Part shown: positions 1 through 9,327 of the stretch, one piece after another
Layout of the letters: every line of letters begins with the position of its first letter
How positions within the stretch are numbered: the stretch's first letter is position 1
From: Fen-1467 sp035519475
GTDB lineage: Bacteria; Verrucomicrobiota; Verrucomicrobiia; Opitutales; Opitutaceae
Assembly: GCA_035519475.1 (NCBI GenBank)
Contig: DATIWI010000056.1
Span: forward strand, 36,255-100,254
DNA length: 64,000 nucleotides
Direction: 5' to 3'
Position numbers and translations under genes: made by a program
Notes under the pieces: model-generated
Seen by the model: only the letters and a program-made list of their open reading frames with translations
What the model was told of the DNA's origin: nothing
The model's database searches: none

Positions 1-3000
1 ACGGCGCTGGAGGCGGAGGTCGCCGCGCTGCGCGCCGCGACCGACGAACACCGCGCCGCGCTTGACGTGCGGCAGCGGGCGCTGAACGAAATCAAGATGC
101 GCCGCAGCGACTACCATCAGCGGGTGCAGGAGGCGCAGCAGGCGGTCTTCGATCTGCGTTCGCAGAAGGAGCAGGCCGACAACCAGGTCGGCGTCGCCCG
201 CATCAAGCAGGCGAGCCTGACGGAGCGGATCCAGGCGAGCCGGGACGATCTGACGGAGCTGGCGATGCAGCGCCGGGAGGTCGCCGCGCAGGCCGACAGC
301 AGCGCGCAGGACAAGCAACTGCTTCTCAACCTGCTCGGCAGCTCCGACGCCGTCTTCCAGCAGCGCAACCGCGAACTCGCCATCATCGAAGGGGAGCTGG
401 GCCGGCTCGAGCAGCAGCTCGAGCAGGCCAAACTGGACCTGCTCCAGGGCGAGAGTGCGGTGGCCCGCCTGCGGGCCGACTGTTCCGCCTACGAAGTGGA
501 TGCCGGGACGAGCGCGGTGCGGCACGACGAGCTGGCCGCGCAGATCGCCGCGGTGCGCCAGGCGCACGCGGCCGCCGCCGCCCGGGCGGAGGCGGAGCAG
601 CGGCACCTCGAAGCGGCGCGGGGCGAACAGAGCCGCGTCCACAACGAGGTGCAGGCCGCGCAACACGCGCTCGCCGAGGCCACGCAGCGCTTTCGCGACG
701 GCCAGCGCCGCCTGCAGGAGATCGACCGCGGTCTGGCCCAGCGGACGGCGCGCCTGCGGCTCCTCCAGCAATTGCAGGAGCAATGGGAGGGCTTCGGCGA
801 AGGCGCCAAGGCGCTGCTGCAGGGCCGCCTCGACGCGGCCCTCGGCGGCCGCCCCGTCGCCCCCATCACCCGCGGCCTGGAGGTGAAGCCCGCCTATGGC
901 CCCGCGCTCGAGGCGTTGCTGGGGGCCGCCGTTGAGGCCATCGCCGTGACGGACCTGGCGGTGGCCCGGCGGATTCTCGCGCAGCTCGAGGCGGAAGCGA
1001 TCGGCAGCGCGTGCCTCCGGGCGACGGGAGCGGGCCCGCGGGCCGCGGCGGCCACCCCGACCGAGCTGCCCCCCTTCCTCCAGCCTGCGACGGCGGCGCT
1101 GGCCACGGTCGATCCGGCGCATCCGATTGCGGGCCTGCTCGCAGCGTGCTACCTCGCGGAGAGCCTGGATGCTTTCCTGGAGTTCTGGCGGACGCATCCG
1201 GACTTTCCGTTTTTCCTGGTCGCCACCGCCAAAGGCGAGCTCGTCGACCGGCGCGGCCTCATCTACGGCGGCTACCAGCGGAAGCCGCCCGGCGGCATTG
1301 TGCAGCGGGAGATCGACCTGCGCGAGACGGCGCAGGAGCTGGCCCGCGAGCAGAAGGCGCACGAGGACCAGCGCGCGCTGGTGGACAAGCTGGGCGCGGC
1401 GCTGGCCGGCGCGGAAGCCGCCCTCGAGCAGCGGCGCAAGCTCGTGCTCGCCGCCACCCAGCAGGTGGCAGCGGTGCAGGCGGAGGCGCGCAATGCCGAC
1501 CAGACCCGTGACGAGGTGTCGGTCCGGCTCCCGCGGATGGAGCGGGAGCTCGCCGCGCTCGCCGAGGCGCGGACGGAGGCCGAACGGCGCCTGGGGCGCG
1601 CCCAAGGCAGCCTGACGGACGCCGATGCCCGGGTGGCGGCGCACAAGGAGGCCATTGGCACGCTCGAAAGCCAGATCGCCGCGTTGCGGACTGATCGCGA
1701 TCAGAAGAAGGAAGCCCTCGCCCAGGCGCGCCTGGAACTCGCCGAGCGCCGCCAGAAGGTCGAGGTGCTGGACCGCGGCCTCGGGGAGATGGAGCGCCGG
1801 CGGGTGCAGATCAGCGAATTGCTGACGGAGCGCGAGCAGGAGGTCGAGGCCTGGGCCGAGCAAGTGACCGGACTGGAGCAAGAGGCGGCCGCCCAGGCGG
1901 CCCGCGCGACGGAGGTCGAGCGCACCCTGGTGATTGCGCAGGAGTCCGTGGAGAAAATCCGGGGCGAGCTCGCCGGCTTGGAGCGGGAAATCACCCGGAT
2001 CGAGGCGGAGCAGCAGGAGCTCCGCACCCAGACCGACGAGGCGCAGGAGAAGCTCGGCCGCGCGGACGTCAAGCTGGCCGAGGGCCGGTCGCGGGCCCAG
2101 TTTCTGGCGGAGGAGGTGCAGCATGAATTCCAGACGGACGTCGCCGCCGCGGACTGGAAGCACCTGCTCTGGCATGCGGGGGACGATCCGCCGGACCTGA
2201 AGCCGCTCGATCTGGACGATGAGGCCGAGGGGGAAAGCGGCGAGCGCAAGCCGGAGGCGGGCGAGCGGGACAGCGCCGAGGCCAGAACCAAGGCGCCCGC
2301 GCCGAGACGCCGAGCCAAGAAACCGCGGGGCGAGCCCGGCGCGTCCGATCTGGCCGCGCTCGACCAGACGAACTGGGAAGAGGTCAGGGCGGGCGTCGAG
2401 GCCCTGCGGCAGCGCCTCAACAGCATGGGCGCGGTCAACCTGGTGGCCATCGAGGAGTACGCCGAGCTGCGCCAGCGGTTTGATTTCCTGCAGGCGCAGA
2501 GTGGCGACCTCACCGCGGCCAAGACCGAGTTGCTCAAGGCCATCGACGAGATCAACCGCACCTCACAGAAGCAGTTTGAGGTCACCTTCGAGCAGGTGCG
2601 GAAGAACTTTGAGTACACCTTCCAGACGCTGTTCGGCGGCGGGCACGCGCGGCTCGAGCTGGTCCAGACGGAAGACATTCTGGAGAGCGGCATCGAGATC
2701 ATCGCCCAGCCGCCGGGCACGCGGCTGAAGAGCATCTCCCTGTTGTCCGGCGGGCAGAAGACGCTGACCGCGGTGGCGCTGCTGTTTGCGCTTTACATGG
2801 TGAAGCCCTCGCCCTTCTGCCTGCTCGATGAACTCGACGCGCCGCTCGACGAGTCGAACATCGGCCGCTTCACCAAGCTCCTGCGGCATTTCACGAAGGA
2901 CTCGCAGTTCCTGATCATCACGCACAACAAGCGCACGATTGCCGCGGCCAACGCCATCTATGGCGTGACGATGGAGGAGCGCGGCGTGTCGAAGACCGTC

Positions 3001-3114
3001 TCGATGCGGTTCGACCACGAGCGCAACGAGCCGGAAGTCCTGCCGCCGACCGTGGCGGAGGCGGTGCCCCTGACCGGGGCGGTCGCGCCGGAACCGGCGC
3101 CGACGGGAGCCTGA
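1..3114 (+). CDS. smc: Chromosome segregation protein SMC, 5' end missing
   Basis: The reading frame is open from base 1, so the ATPase N-terminus and first coiled-coil stretch lie outside the window; 1037 residues remain. SMC dimers organise and segregate the chromosome with the ScpA/ScpB subunits. Long Glu/Gln/Arg-rich coiled coils flank a hinge at about visible residues 285-430 (GLEVKPAYGPALEALLG, then GGYQRKPPGG). The C-terminal ATPase half has the ABC signature LLSGGQKTLTA (about 914), Walker B with D-loop (CLLDELDAPLDESN) and the H-loop (LIITHNKRT). A highly charged Lys/Arg/Pro/Glu stretch at about residues 739-782 sits just before the C-terminal head and looks like an added flexible linker. 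The family assignment is certain. Confidence 0.97.
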   Translation, partial: TALEAEVAALRAATDEHRAALDVRQRALNEIKMRRSDYHQRVQEAQQAVFDLRSQKEQADNQVGVARIKQASLTERIQASRDDLTELAMQRREVAAQADSSAQDKQLLLNLLGSSDAVFQQRNRELAIIEGELGRLEQQLEQAKLDLLQGESAVARLRADCSAYEVDAGTSAVRHDELAAQIAAVRQAHAAAAARAEAEQRHLEAARGEQSRVHNEVQAAQHALAEATQRFRDGQRRLQEIDRGLAQRTARLRLLQQLQEQWEGFGEGAKALLQGRLDAALGGRPVAPITRGLEVKPAYGPALEALLGAAVEAIAVTDLAVARRILAQLEAEAIGSACLRATGAGPRAAAATPTELPPFLQPATAALATVDPAHPIAGLLAACYLAESLDAFLEFWRTHPDFPFFLVATAKGELVDRRGLIYGGYQRKPPGGIVQREIDLRETAQELAREQKAHEDQRALVDKLGAALAGAEAALEQRRKLVLAATQQVAAVQAEARNADQTRDEVSVRLPRMERELAALAEARTEAERRLGRAQGSLTDADARVAAHKEAIGTLESQIAALRTDRDQKKEALAQARLELAERRQKVEVLDRGLGEMERRRVQISELLTEREQEVEAWAEQVTGLEQEAAAQAARATEVERTLVIAQESVEKIRGELAGLEREITRIEAEQQELRTQTDEAQEKLGRADVKLAEGRSRAQFLAEEVQHEFQTDVAAADWKHLLWHAGDDPPDLKPLDLDDEAEGESGERKPEAGERDSAEARTKAPAPRRRAKKPRGEPGASDLAALDQTNWEEVRAGVEALRQRLNSMGAVNLVAIEEYAELRQRFDFLQAQSGDLTAAKTELLKAIDEINRTSQKQFEVTFEQVRKNFEYTFQTLFGGGHARLELVQTEDILESGIEIIAQPPGTRLKSISLLSGGQKTLTAVALLFALYMVKPSPFCLLDELDAPLDESNIGRFTKLLRHFTKDSQFLIITHNKRTIAAANAIYGVTMEERGVSKTVSMRFDHERNEPEVLPPTVAEAVPLTGAVAPEPAPTGA

Positions 3115-3126
3115 GCGCGGCCGGGC

Positions 3127-3600
3127 TTACGGCGCCGTCTTCGCCTGGAGTCGCCGGACCAGGGCCGGAGTGACATCGACGACGCGCGCGCCCGTCGCCT
3201 GGTACAGCGGCGTGTCCACGATCAGGTCCACACCCGCCTCCTTGGCGATGGCCGGCCAGTCGTCCTTGAGCAGCTCGAGGATGTTCGTGAGCGGCGCCCC
3301 GCCCGTGAGCTGCTTCTGCGCAAGGGCCTGCATGGCCTTCAGCTCACGGTCGATCTCGTCGACCTTGGTGCCATCGCCGGCGACCGCCGCCGCGTTCGAC
3401 TCCTGGGCCTTCGCCTGGAGCTTGGCCTTCCAGGCCGCGGAGCGATAGTACACCTGCACCACGGTCATCCGGCTGAAGATGCCGACCGTAACCTTGGCTT
3501 CCACGGCGGACTCGGCGGAAGCGGAGGGCGGCAGGACCGCCCACAGGCAGACGAGGGACAGCGCGCGGACGAGGGCCGGGCGGGACGATGGGGGTAGCAT
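3127..3600 (-). CDS. Small exported protein, weakly Skp/OmpH-like
   Basis: 157 residues with a clear signal peptide (ALSLVCLWAVLPPSASA). The mature part begins with a hydrophobic strand (VTVGIFSRMTVVQVYY), has a short Lys/Glu/Gln/Ala-rich helical middle, and ends in a segment (AGVDLIVDTPLYQATGARVV) reminiscent of the C-terminal beta part of Skp/OmpH chaperones. The helical arm is shorter than in Skp, so true Skp function is doubtful. It lies 33 bp downstream of the PilB-type ATPase on the same strand and is probably cotranscribed. It converges on smc with a 12-bp gap. ATG start at 3598-3600. Confidence 0.6.
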   Translation of the reverse strand: MLPPSSRPALVRALSLVCLWAVLPPSASAESAVEAKVTVGIFSRMTVVQVYYRSAAWKAKLQAKAQESNAAAVAGDGTKVDEIDRELKAMQALAQKQLTGGAPLTNILELLKDDWPAIAKEAGVDLIVDTPLYQATGARVVDVTPALVRRLQAKTAP

Positions 3601-3633
3601 GATGTGATCCTCCGTAAGGGAGCGGCGCGGGGT

Positions 3634-5805
3634 CTAGCCGATGAGATCAGGCGGCACGTTGGCCAGCGCCTCCTCCATGCTGGTGGTGCCGTCCTTCACT
3701 TTCAGCATGGAATCCTGGTGCAGCGTCTTCATGCCGGTCCGCATCGCGATGCGCTTGATCTCGGCCGTTTCGGCTTCGCGGTTGATGGCCTCGGTCAGTT
3801 CCTCGCTGTTGATCATCAGCTCATGGATGCCGACGCGACCCTTGAAACCGCTGCCGCCGCAGAGGTGGCAGCCGTGCGGGTTGGCCTTGAACATCTGGCC
3901 GCTCCACCCGATGGCCTTCTCAATGATCTCCTTCTCCCGACCTTTCGGCTCATAGGGCTGCCGGCAGCTCTTGCAGACCCGCCGCAACAGGCGCTGGGCG
4001 CAGACGCAGACGAGGGAGGCGGAAATGTTGAACAGCTCGGCGCCCATCTCGCTGAAGCGGGCGATGGTGGAGGGGGCGTCGTTGGTGTGCAGCGTCGAGA
4101 CGAGGAGGTGGCCGGTGAGCGCGGCCTCGATGGCGATCTCGGCGGTCTCCTTGTCGCGGATCTCGCCGACGAGGATGACATCGGGATCCATGCGCAGGTA
4201 GCAGCGCAGCGCGCGGGCAAAGGTGAGGCCGATCTGCCGGTTCATCTGCATCTGGTTGATGCCAACCAGGGTGTACTCGATCGGGTCCTCGGCCGTCTGG
4301 ATGTTGATGTCGGGGGCGTTGATCTCCGAGAGCGCCGAGTACAGTGTCATCGACTTGCCCGAGCCGGTCGGGCCGCAGTGCAGGATCATGCCATACGGCT
4401 GGCGGATGCACTCGCGGTACCTGGCGAGGTTCTCCTCGGAGAAGCCCAGCGCCGTGAGGGGCAGGGTGGTCTTCTGCTTGTCGAGGATGCGCATGACCAC
4501 CTTCTCGCCGAAATTCATCGCGCCGGTGGCGACGCGCAGGTCAATGTCGATATTTTTCTTGGTGAACTTCTTGAAGACGATGCGCCCGTCCTGCGGCAGC
4601 CGCCGCTCGGCGATGTCGAGGTTGCACATGATCTTGAGGCGGCTGACGAGCGCATTGGTCACCTGCTTCGGGAGGCGGAGCTTCTCCTGGCAGAGGCCGT
4701 CGATGCGGTAGCGGATGAGGAGCTCCTTCTCCATCGGCTCGACGTGGATGTCCGACGCCCCCGTGATGTAGGCATCCTCGATGATGCGGTTGGCGAGCTG
4801 GATGATCGGGGCGGAGTCCTCGTTCTCAAGCTCCTCGGCCTTGACGTCGGAGGGCGAATAGGCGGTGCCGATCAGCTCGGCGACGCCGGCGATGTCGACC
4901 TCGCTCGCGGCGGCCTCCCCCTTGCTCGGCTCCCGGAAATGCTTCTTGACGAGCTGCTCGATGAGCGTGGCGGGCGCCACCCGCACCTCGTCGATCGCCA
5001 ACTCGCAGGCCTGCTGGAAGGCCTCGCGCTTGGCGTAGTCCAGCGGGTTGGCCATCAGCACCGACAACGCGTTGGTGCTGGTCTTCCGCACCGGGAAGAT
5101 GCCCTCGCGCCGGATGGTGGCTTCGCCGATGATCTCCACGAGGGGTGGATCGATGTCGATCTCCTCCAGCTTGGTGACCAGCGGCAGATCGCAGAACTTG
5201 GCCACGAACTTCGCGGTGTCCTCCGCGCTGAGCTGGAACTTCGGATCCAGCATGCGCTGGATCAGTGCCGCGGAGTATTCGGCGAGCTCCTGGAGAATGG
5301 GGAGGTCCTTCTGCTCGAACTGGCCGTTGGTGCCGGCCTCGATCTCCTTGTTGAGAACCTGGATGGCGCCGATGACGACGTTGGTCTTCAGCGGGACCGT
5401 CAGCATCGATTGCACCTCGAAGCCGGTGTTCATCTTCTTCAGCGAGGCGGCCTCCGGCCCCTTGCTGGTGAAGAAGAGCGGCTTCCCGGTCTCGACCACC
5501 TTGCCGACGTTGCCGGTGCCCTTGGGCAGCCGCGTCTGCAACAGCTTGTCGGCGGATTGCTTGAACTCCTTCTCCTTCGCCTTGTCGTTGCCCCACAGGG
5601 TGGGCGAATAATAGACGTGGCGGAACGAGATGAAGTCGCCCTCGACCAGGTAAAAAGTCATCGACTGGCATCGCAGCTGGTCGACGACCTTGGTGGCGGT
5701 CAGCTCAATGACCGAATCAAGATCCGCGCGACTGGGCGCCGGCTTGGACAGGATCTTGAGGAGGAGGGAGCGCCGGAGCTGGCCGAACAGATTGGGGGTG
5801 GGCAT
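3634..5805 (-). CDS. PilB/GspE-type secretion ATPase with N-terminal GAF domain
   Basis: A cytoplasmic hexameric ATPase that powers type IV pilus or type II secretion pseudopilus assembly. Residues about 25-185 form a GAF-like domain (KGTGNVGKVVETGKPLFF, then GAIQVLNK). A MshEN/T2SSE N-terminal domain follows at about 195-300, then the ATPase with Walker A GPTGSGKSM (about 478), Walker B DPDVILVGEIRD and a His box STLHTNDAPS. The zinc-finger cysteines CKSC and CHLC are at about 610 and 645. ATG at 5803-5805 (MPTPNLFGQL) is preferred; an in-frame extension of 24 residues to 5877 has no conserved sequence. No other pilus gene is nearby. The GAF fusion is not part of standard PilB and suggests ligand- or nucleotide-tuned activity. 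Confidence 0.93.
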   Translation of the reverse strand: MPTPNLFGQLRRSLLLKILSKPAPSRADLDSVIELTATKVVDQLRCQSMTFYLVEGDFISFRHVYYSPTLWGNDKAKEKEFKQSADKLLQTRLPKGTGNVGKVVETGKPLFFTSKGPEAASLKKMNTGFEVQSMLTVPLKTNVVIGAIQVLNKEIEAGTNGQFEQKDLPILQELAEYSAALIQRMLDPKFQLSAEDTAKFVAKFCDLPLVTKLEEIDIDPPLVEIIGEATIRREGIFPVRKTSTNALSVLMANPLDYAKREAFQQACELAIDEVRVAPATLIEQLVKKHFREPSKGEAAASEVDIAGVAELIGTAYSPSDVKAEELENEDSAPIIQLANRIIEDAYITGASDIHVEPMEKELLIRYRIDGLCQEKLRLPKQVTNALVSRLKIMCNLDIAERRLPQDGRIVFKKFTKKNIDIDLRVATGAMNFGEKVVMRILDKQKTTLPLTALGFSEENLARYRECIRQPYGMILHCGPTGSGKSMTLYSALSEINAPDINIQTAEDPIEYTLVGINQMQMNRQIGLTFARALRCYLRMDPDVILVGEIRDKETAEIAIEAALTGHLLVSTLHTNDAPSTIARFSEMGAELFNISASLVCVCAQRLLRRVCKSCRQPYEPKGREKEIIEKAIGWSGQMFKANPHGCHLCGGSGFKGRVGIHELMINSEELTEAINREAETAEIKRIAMRTGMKTLHQDSMLKVKDGTTSMEEALANVPPDLIG

Positions 5806-5927
5806 TGGGAAGAAACAGCGGAACCGCCGCGCAAGCTGGCTGATTCTAGAATTGCCACAGCCGAAGGTGCCCCGCAATGAGAAATATCGCCGCGACGGCC
5901 CGGCGGCGGGCCGCGCGGGGATATCGC

Positions 5928-6347
5928 ATGTTCACGTGGTTCAAAGAGATGTTTCGCGCCCGCGGCCCGGGACCGGAGGGCGAGCGGCGGGCGGCCGAAC
6001 ACCTGGCGGGCCGGGAGGGTTACGCGATTGTGGCCCGGAACTGGCGCAATCCGCGCGATCCCCGCGAGGAAATCGACCTCGTTTGCCGCGACGGCGACGT
6101 GCTGGTGTTTGTGGAGGTGAAGTCGCGCGCCAGCACCGCGCTCGTTCCGGGTTTTTTCGCGGTGAACCGCCGCAAGAAGAAGGTGCTGCGCCGGGCGATT
6201 CACGCCTATCTCACCCGGCTGCGCGACCGGCCGCGCACCTTTCGATTCGACGTGGTGGAAGTCGTCACGAGTGCCAAGGCGCCGCCGCAGGTGCTGCACT
6301 TCCAAAACGTGCCGCTCTTCCCCAAGGGCTACCACGTGCTGCGATAG
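5928..6347 (+). CDS. yraN: YraN family (UPF0102) nuclease-like protein
   Basis: 139 residues from the ATG at 5928; an in-frame ATG at 5877 would add 17 residues. It has the restriction-endonuclease-like core of the family: GPEGERRAAEHLAGREGY with the conserved Glu, ARNWRNP, EEIDLVCRDGDVLVFVEVKSR (the Asp and ExK catalytic-like residues) and the C-terminal FRFDVVEV strand. The molecular function of UPF0102 proteins is poorly established. The gene is divergent from the PilB-type gene, and a short T/G micro-repeat separates it from zwf. Confidence 0.92.
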   Translation: MFTWFKEMFRARGPGPEGERRAAEHLAGREGYAIVARNWRNPRDPREEIDLVCRDGDVLVFVEVKSRASTALVPGFFAVNRRKKKVLRRAIHAYLTRLRDRPRTFRFDVVEVVTSAKAPPQVLHFQNVPLFPKGYHVLR

Positions 6348-6355
6348 CGGCCGGC

Positions 6356-6378
6356 GTTTTGAGTTTTGTGTTTTGGAG
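6356..6378 (+). repeat. T/G micro-repeat between yraN and zwf
   Basis: A low-complexity run of TTTTGAG/TTTTGTG/TTTTGGAG units directly after the yraN stop and 30 bp before the zwf ATG. It stands out against the GC-rich background and resembles the T/G-rich micro-repeats seen before opcA, the STAS gene and yicC. Confidence 0.55.
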
Positions 6379-6407
6379 CAGGTCGGGCCATCTTGCGCTC
6401 CCGTGTC

Positions 6408-7946
6408 ATGATTGCGACCTCCCGTCATCCCTTTCTCGAGGGGCTGAGCAAGCACCGGGGCGCACCGCCCACCGTCATCGTCATTTTCGGCGCTTCCGGC
6501 GATCTGACGGCCCGCAAGCTCTTCCCGGCCGTCTATAATCTCGGCCACGACAACCTGCTCCCGCCCGACTTCTATCTGGTGGGCTTTGGCCGCCAGGCGT
6601 TGCCGGACGAGCAATTCCGCGGACACGCGGAGGCGGCGGTCCGCGAGTTCTCCCGGCGTCCGCCCAACGCCGAGGTGTGGAGCCGCATCGCGCAGGGCGC
6701 CGCCTACCTGGGCGGCGCGTACGACGATCGCGCGGCGTTCGAGCGGCTGGCGGCGATGCTCGCGCAGCGCGAGGCGCAGGCGGCGCGCGAGCTGCAGGCG
6801 GTCTTCTACATCGCCACGCCGCCGTCGGTCTTCCGGCCGATCCTGGAGAACCTCGGCGCCTCCGGCCTGGCGCGGCGCCACCTCGGCACGCCCCTCCAGT
6901 CCAAGGTCGTGATCGAAAAACCCTTTGGCCGAGATCTGGACTCGGCGCGCGAGCTCAACCGGGTCATTGCGGGCGTGTTCCACGAACCGCAGGTCTTCCG
7001 CATCGACCACTATCTCGGCAAGGAGACGGTGCAGGATCTCCTCGTCGAGCGCTTCGCCAACGCGATCTTCGAACCGCTCTGGAACCGCAACTTCATCGAG
7101 TGCGTGCAGATCACGGTGGCGGAGGACGGCGGGGTGGGGACGCGCGGCGGCTATTACGAGCAGAGCGGCTGCCTCCGCGACATGATCCAGAACCACACGA
7201 TGCAACTGCTCGCGCTCACCGCGATGGAGCCGCCGGTGTCCCTCGATCCGGAGGCGATTCGCGACGAAAAGGTGAAGTTGCTCCAGGCGATCCCGCCCCT
7301 CGCGCCGGGGCCGGCGGGCGGCGTGGCCCGGGCGCAGTACGCGGCCGGCCTCGTGGGCGGCGAGCCGGTGCCGGGCTACCTCGCGGAGCCAGGCATTCGG
7401 CCCGAGTCGGCCACCGAGACCTTCGCGGCGCTGCGCCTCGCCATCAACAACTGGCGCTGGGCCGGCGTGCCGTTCTACCTTCGCTCAGGCAAACGCATGG
7501 CCCGCCGGGTCACGGAGATCGCCATCCAGTTCAAGCGTCCGCCCGGCACGCTCTTCGCCGGGGACGAGGCCTACCACGTCGCGGCCAACACGCTCGCGTT
7601 TCAGATCCAGCCCGACGAGGGCAGCACGGTGCTGCTCAACGCCAAGATTCCCGGACTGGAGACCCGCACCCAGCCGGTGAAGATGCACTTTCGCTACGCC
7701 ACGACCTTTGGCTCGAACACGCCTGAGGCCTACGAGCGTCTGGTGCTCGATGCGATGATCGGCGACGGCACCCTCTTCATCCGGGGCGACGAAACCGAAA
7801 CCTCGTGGCGATTGGTCACCCCCATCCTTGAGTCCTGGCAGGCGCAGGGGCGCGCGGGGCTGGAGAGCTATCCCGCCGGCTCCTGGGGCCCGAAGAGTGC
7901 CGACGCGCTCGTGGTCCCGCGCGGCCACGAATGGCGCAAACCGTAG
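6408..7946 (+). CDS. zwf: Glucose-6-phosphate 1-dehydrogenase
   Basis: 512 residues, the usual length for the enzyme that oxidises glucose 6-phosphate to 6-phosphogluconolactone with NAD(P)+, the entry step of the oxidative pentose phosphate pathway. The Rossmann fingerprint FGASGDLTARKLFP is at about residue 26, and the substrate-binding active-site motif RIDHYLGKE, with its catalytic His nearby, at about 198. The C-terminal half carries LRSGKRM and FKRPP, both typical of the family. ATG at 6408 (MIATSRHPF) is chosen over an upstream TTG at 6366. The next gene is opcA, its known assembly or activation partner. Confidence 0.97.
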   Translation: MIATSRHPFLEGLSKHRGAPPTVIVIFGASGDLTARKLFPAVYNLGHDNLLPPDFYLVGFGRQALPDEQFRGHAEAAVREFSRRPPNAEVWSRIAQGAAYLGGAYDDRAAFERLAAMLAQREAQAARELQAVFYIATPPSVFRPILENLGASGLARRHLGTPLQSKVVIEKPFGRDLDSARELNRVIAGVFHEPQVFRIDHYLGKETVQDLLVERFANAIFEPLWNRNFIECVQITVAEDGGVGTRGGYYEQSGCLRDMIQNHTMQLLALTAMEPPVSLDPEAIRDEKVKLLQAIPPLAPGPAGGVARAQYAAGLVGGEPVPGYLAEPGIRPESATETFAALRLAINNWRWAGVPFYLRSGKRMARRVTEIAIQFKRPPGTLFAGDEAYHVAANTLAFQIQPDEGSTVLLNAKIPGLETRTQPVKMHFRYATTFGSNTPEAYERLVLDAMIGDGTLFIRGDETETSWRLVTPILESWQAQGRAGLESYPAGSWGPKSADALVVPRGHEWRKP

Positions 7947-7960
7947 GCGCGGCAAGAGGG

Positions 7961-8111
7961 CCCAGATGCCAAATCCCGAATTTCCAAGGGGCCCCAATGA
8001 CGGGGGCAATCACGCTCCTGGGAGCGGACCGGCCGTTGGGATCCCCGCGCGTCCGTGGAACGTGGGGCGCGGAGCTTGGAACATCGTTGGGTTCTGGCGA
8101 TGGGAGCTTTT
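7961..8111. repeat. CCAA/TTGG micro-repeat pair between zwf and opcA
   Basis: The 170-bp zwf-opcA gap holds a CCAA-type half (7961-7989, ccaaatcccgaatttccaag) and a TTGG-type half (8053-8111, containing ggagcttggaacatcgttgg) in inverted orientation. The same two kinds of half-element flank the four-helix-bundle gene at 22.6-23.1 kb, so this could be an element that lacks the gene. The GGGAG at 8102-8106 probably serves as the opcA ribosome binding site. Confidence 0.5.
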
Positions 8112-8116
8112 GACCG

Positions 8117-9106
8117 ATGAGCGATGACGTCTTTGAAGCGTTGCCCGGCCTGGAGGTGCCCGTGAGCGGCATCGCCAGCAACCTGGCACGGCTGTGGGAG
8201 AGCAGCCCGGCAGACGGCGCCCGGCCGCCCTCGGAGTTCCGCGCGTCGCAGATGAACCTCGTGCTCCACTTCGGATTGCCGACCACGCCGGTCGACGCGG
8301 TCGCGCAGTTCGACGCCGCGCTGCGCTTCACCGAGCATTATCCCGCGCGCATCCTGGTGCTCTGCCCGCGCGCTGAGGGCGGCACCGACCTCGCCATGCG
8401 GGCCAAGATCTACAGCGAATGCTTCATCGGCCAGTCGCGCCACGAAATGAGCTGCATCGAGGCGGTGATCCTGAGCTACCCGCAGGAGCGGCGGGTTTTT
8501 CTGGAGGATCAGGTGTCGATCATCGTCGAGGCCGACCTGCCCGTCTACTACTGGGTCCACCGGATGTCCCAGGTGCACAAGATCGCGACCTACGAATGGC
8601 TGCTACGCAACTCCAACCGCTTTCTGCTCGACACCGCCGTGTCCACGCCGGAGGCGCAGACCTATCCGTGGCCGCGGCCCGACGGCTTCCGCGACCTCGC
8701 CCACGCGCGGCTGTTGCCGGTGCGCCAGTCGATCGGCCAGTTCCTGAGCGCCTACGCGCCCGCGGCGATCGTGGCGGGCCTCCGGCAGGTGACGGTGGCC
8801 GCGCGCGCCGAGTACGCCGCCGAGGCCCGGGTGCTGCTCGGTTGGGCGCGCACCCGGCTCGAGGCGTGCGGCGCCCCGGCCCCGGCGCTCGCGCGGAGCG
8901 CGGTGCGGACCTTGCCGGCCGGGGGGGGCGTTTCGCTGGAGCTGGATTTTGGGTACGTCGACGAACGCGAGTTCCGCTGGCGCGCGGATTTCACCCGCGG
9001 CTGTTCGCATTTTGAGGCCAACCTCGGCGGCGGCCGGCAGACGCTGCCCATGGCCGCGAGCCTGCTTTCCACCGAGGCCGCCCTCGGCGAGGCGATCTTC
9101 TTCTAG
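8117..9106 (+). CDS. opcA: OpcA-type glucose-6-phosphate dehydrogenase assembly protein
   Basis: 329 residues. It carries sequences typical of OpcA: FRASQMNLVLHFG, AMRAKIYSECFIGQSRHEMSC, LPVYYWVHRM and the C-terminal LDFGYVDEREFRWRADFT region. In cyanobacteria and actinobacteria OpcA is an allosteric or redox-linked effector required for G6PDH oligomerisation and activity. The position directly after zwf supports the same role here. GGGAG about 10 bp before the ATG is a plausible ribosome binding site. The region near 8921 contains an eight-G run, a natural slippage-prone spot, but the frame is intact. Confidence 0.88.
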   Translation: MSDDVFEALPGLEVPVSGIASNLARLWESSPADGARPPSEFRASQMNLVLHFGLPTTPVDAVAQFDAALRFTEHYPARILVLCPRAEGGTDLAMRAKIYSECFIGQSRHEMSCIEAVILSYPQERRVFLEDQVSIIVEADLPVYYWVHRMSQVHKIATYEWLLRNSNRFLLDTAVSTPEAQTYPWPRPDGFRDLAHARLLPVRQSIGQFLSAYAPAAIVAGLRQVTVAARAEYAAEARVLLGWARTRLEACGAPAPALARSAVRTLPAGGGVSLELDFGYVDEREFRWRADFTRGCSHFEANLGGGRQTLPMAASLLSTEAALGEAIFF

Positions 9107-9327
9107 CGAACCGCGGCGGGACGGAGCGAGGCGGCGGCGCCGGCGAGGCCATCACGGCCGGCCCCGCGCCGCCGCAGGAAGCGTGCGCCGCCGCGTGGGT
9201 CGGACTTGCGTTCGCTGCCGCGGCATTTGATCTTTCGGTCCCATCACGTCGTCGGAACGCTCGCGCCTCGACGCGGCGGCCGCTGTGCCGCCCCGCTGAA
9301 CCTGCCATCCGAATCTGCCCTCCTGCT

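Noticed and set aside
3604..5880. A 758-codon open frame on the plus strand opposite the PilB-type ATPase.
   Set aside because: It mirrors the reverse complement of a clearly conserved gene. In DNA this rich in GC the antisense frame is often open, and the translation is Leu/Asp/Gly/Arg-rich without recognisable domains.
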